Below, in pieces: positions 5,008 through 5,065 of a stretch of DNA of 5,065 nt; position 1 is the stretch's first letter; the number at the start of each line of letters is the position of its first letter. Both the position numbers and the translations under genes were made by a program. The stretch is taken from positions 1 through 5,065 of the forward strand of contig NZ_CALHXD010000247.1 in NCBI RefSeq assembly GCF_938040115.1, written 5' to 3'. Origin of the DNA: an uncultured Campylobacter sp. (GTDB taxonomy: Bacteria; Campylobacterota; Campylobacteria; Campylobacterales; Campylobacteraceae). The notes beneath the pieces were generated by a model. The model made no database searches and was not told where the DNA came from. It was given only the letters and a program-made list of their open reading frames with translations.

Positions 5008-5013
5008 ATTATA
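5008..5013 (-). promoter_or_regulatory. -10 element of the DUF2325-fldA operon
   Basis: TATAAT (5013 to 5008 on the minus strand) matches the sigma-70 consensus exactly and sits in TTTTATAATAATCA, 29 nt before the ATG. The predicted start is near 5001, giving a leader of about 22 nt. AT-rich tracts upstream replace a recognisable -35, as is typical in Campylobacter. Confidence 0.65.
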
Positions 5014-5043
5014 AAATAGATTAGCTAAAAAATAGCTTAGTTA

Positions 5044-5058
5044 TGATAGTTGTTATCA
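5044..5058. promoter_or_regulatory. Fur-box-like operator upstream of the flavodoxin operon
   Basis: TGATAGTTGTTATCA is a 7-1-7 inverted repeat. It matches the core Fur pattern TGATAAT-N-ATTATCA at 12 of 14 arm positions. Its centre is about 50 bp upstream of the predicted operon start, and it overlaps TATGAT (5042-5047), a possible -10 for a plus-strand gene beyond the window. A related regulator such as PerR, which uses similar 7-1-7 sites, is an alternative. Confidence 0.45.
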
Positions 5059-5065
5059 GTTAAGT

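Noticed and set aside
4671..5024. Plus-strand frame of about 117 codons opposite the DUF2325 gene
   Set aside because: It lies antisense to a gene with a recognised family signature, a good RBS and a consensus -10. The hydrophobic segment in it follows from the complementary codons.
5023..5037. AGCTA-AAAAA-TAGCT inverted repeat near the right edge
   Set aside because: Only 5 bp in a very AT-rich promoter region, with no clear link to a regulator; chance is likely.
1..5065. CRISPR array, tRNA/rRNA, insertion sequence, toxin-antitoxin or phage defence genes
   Set aside because: No regularly spaced direct repeats, no cloverleaf or rRNA-like sequence, no transposase and no small paired genes of such type. 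All coding space is taken by housekeeping, respiratory or uncharacterised operon genes.

Overview
The window looks like a stretch of Campylobacter chromosome. The evidence is a long-chain flavodoxin of the epsilonproteobacterial type, a single-haem cytochrome paired with a TorA-type molybdoenzyme, and very frequent AAATTT words. The base composition looks moderately GC-rich by eye, which would fit the higher-GC oral and gut species (C. showae, C. rectus, C. curvus) better than C. jejuni. That species guess is inference. All seven genes lie on the minus strand, so transcription runs from right to left. I see no tRNA, rRNA, insertion sequence, CRISPR array or phage gene.

Right part (5065 to 3397): a tight three-gene operon of a small DUF2325 protein, an unrecognised cysteine-rich protein and flavodoxin FldA. 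The spacings are 3 and 11 nt, and a clear intrinsic terminator follows fldA. A consensus -10 box precedes the first gene. A Fur-box-like palindrome sits at the window edge, overlapping a possible divergent -10. From memory, C. jejuni has the same gene order (Cj1384c-Cj1383c-fldA), with katA divergent beside it.

Middle (3396 to 1645): a monocistronic class I methyltransferase of unknown substrate, then luxS (AI-2 synthase and S-ribosylhomocysteine recycling). luxS is followed by a GC-rich hairpin and a second, AAATTT-based hairpin.

Left part (1644 to 1): a respiratory module with a periplasmic monohaem cytochrome c resembling the C-terminal domain of TorC, then the 5' part of a Tat-exported molybdopterin reductase of the TorA/DMSO reductase family, cut by the window edge. 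Together they would pass electrons to TMAO or a related S- or N-oxide. A 333-nt gap with several inverted repeats separates the two genes.

The genes are mostly known families. The least explained items are the two uncharacterised proteins co-transcribed with flavodoxin, the inverted AAATTTGC pairs repeated in intergenic regions, and the structured leader and promoter sites of the TMAO-reductase module.
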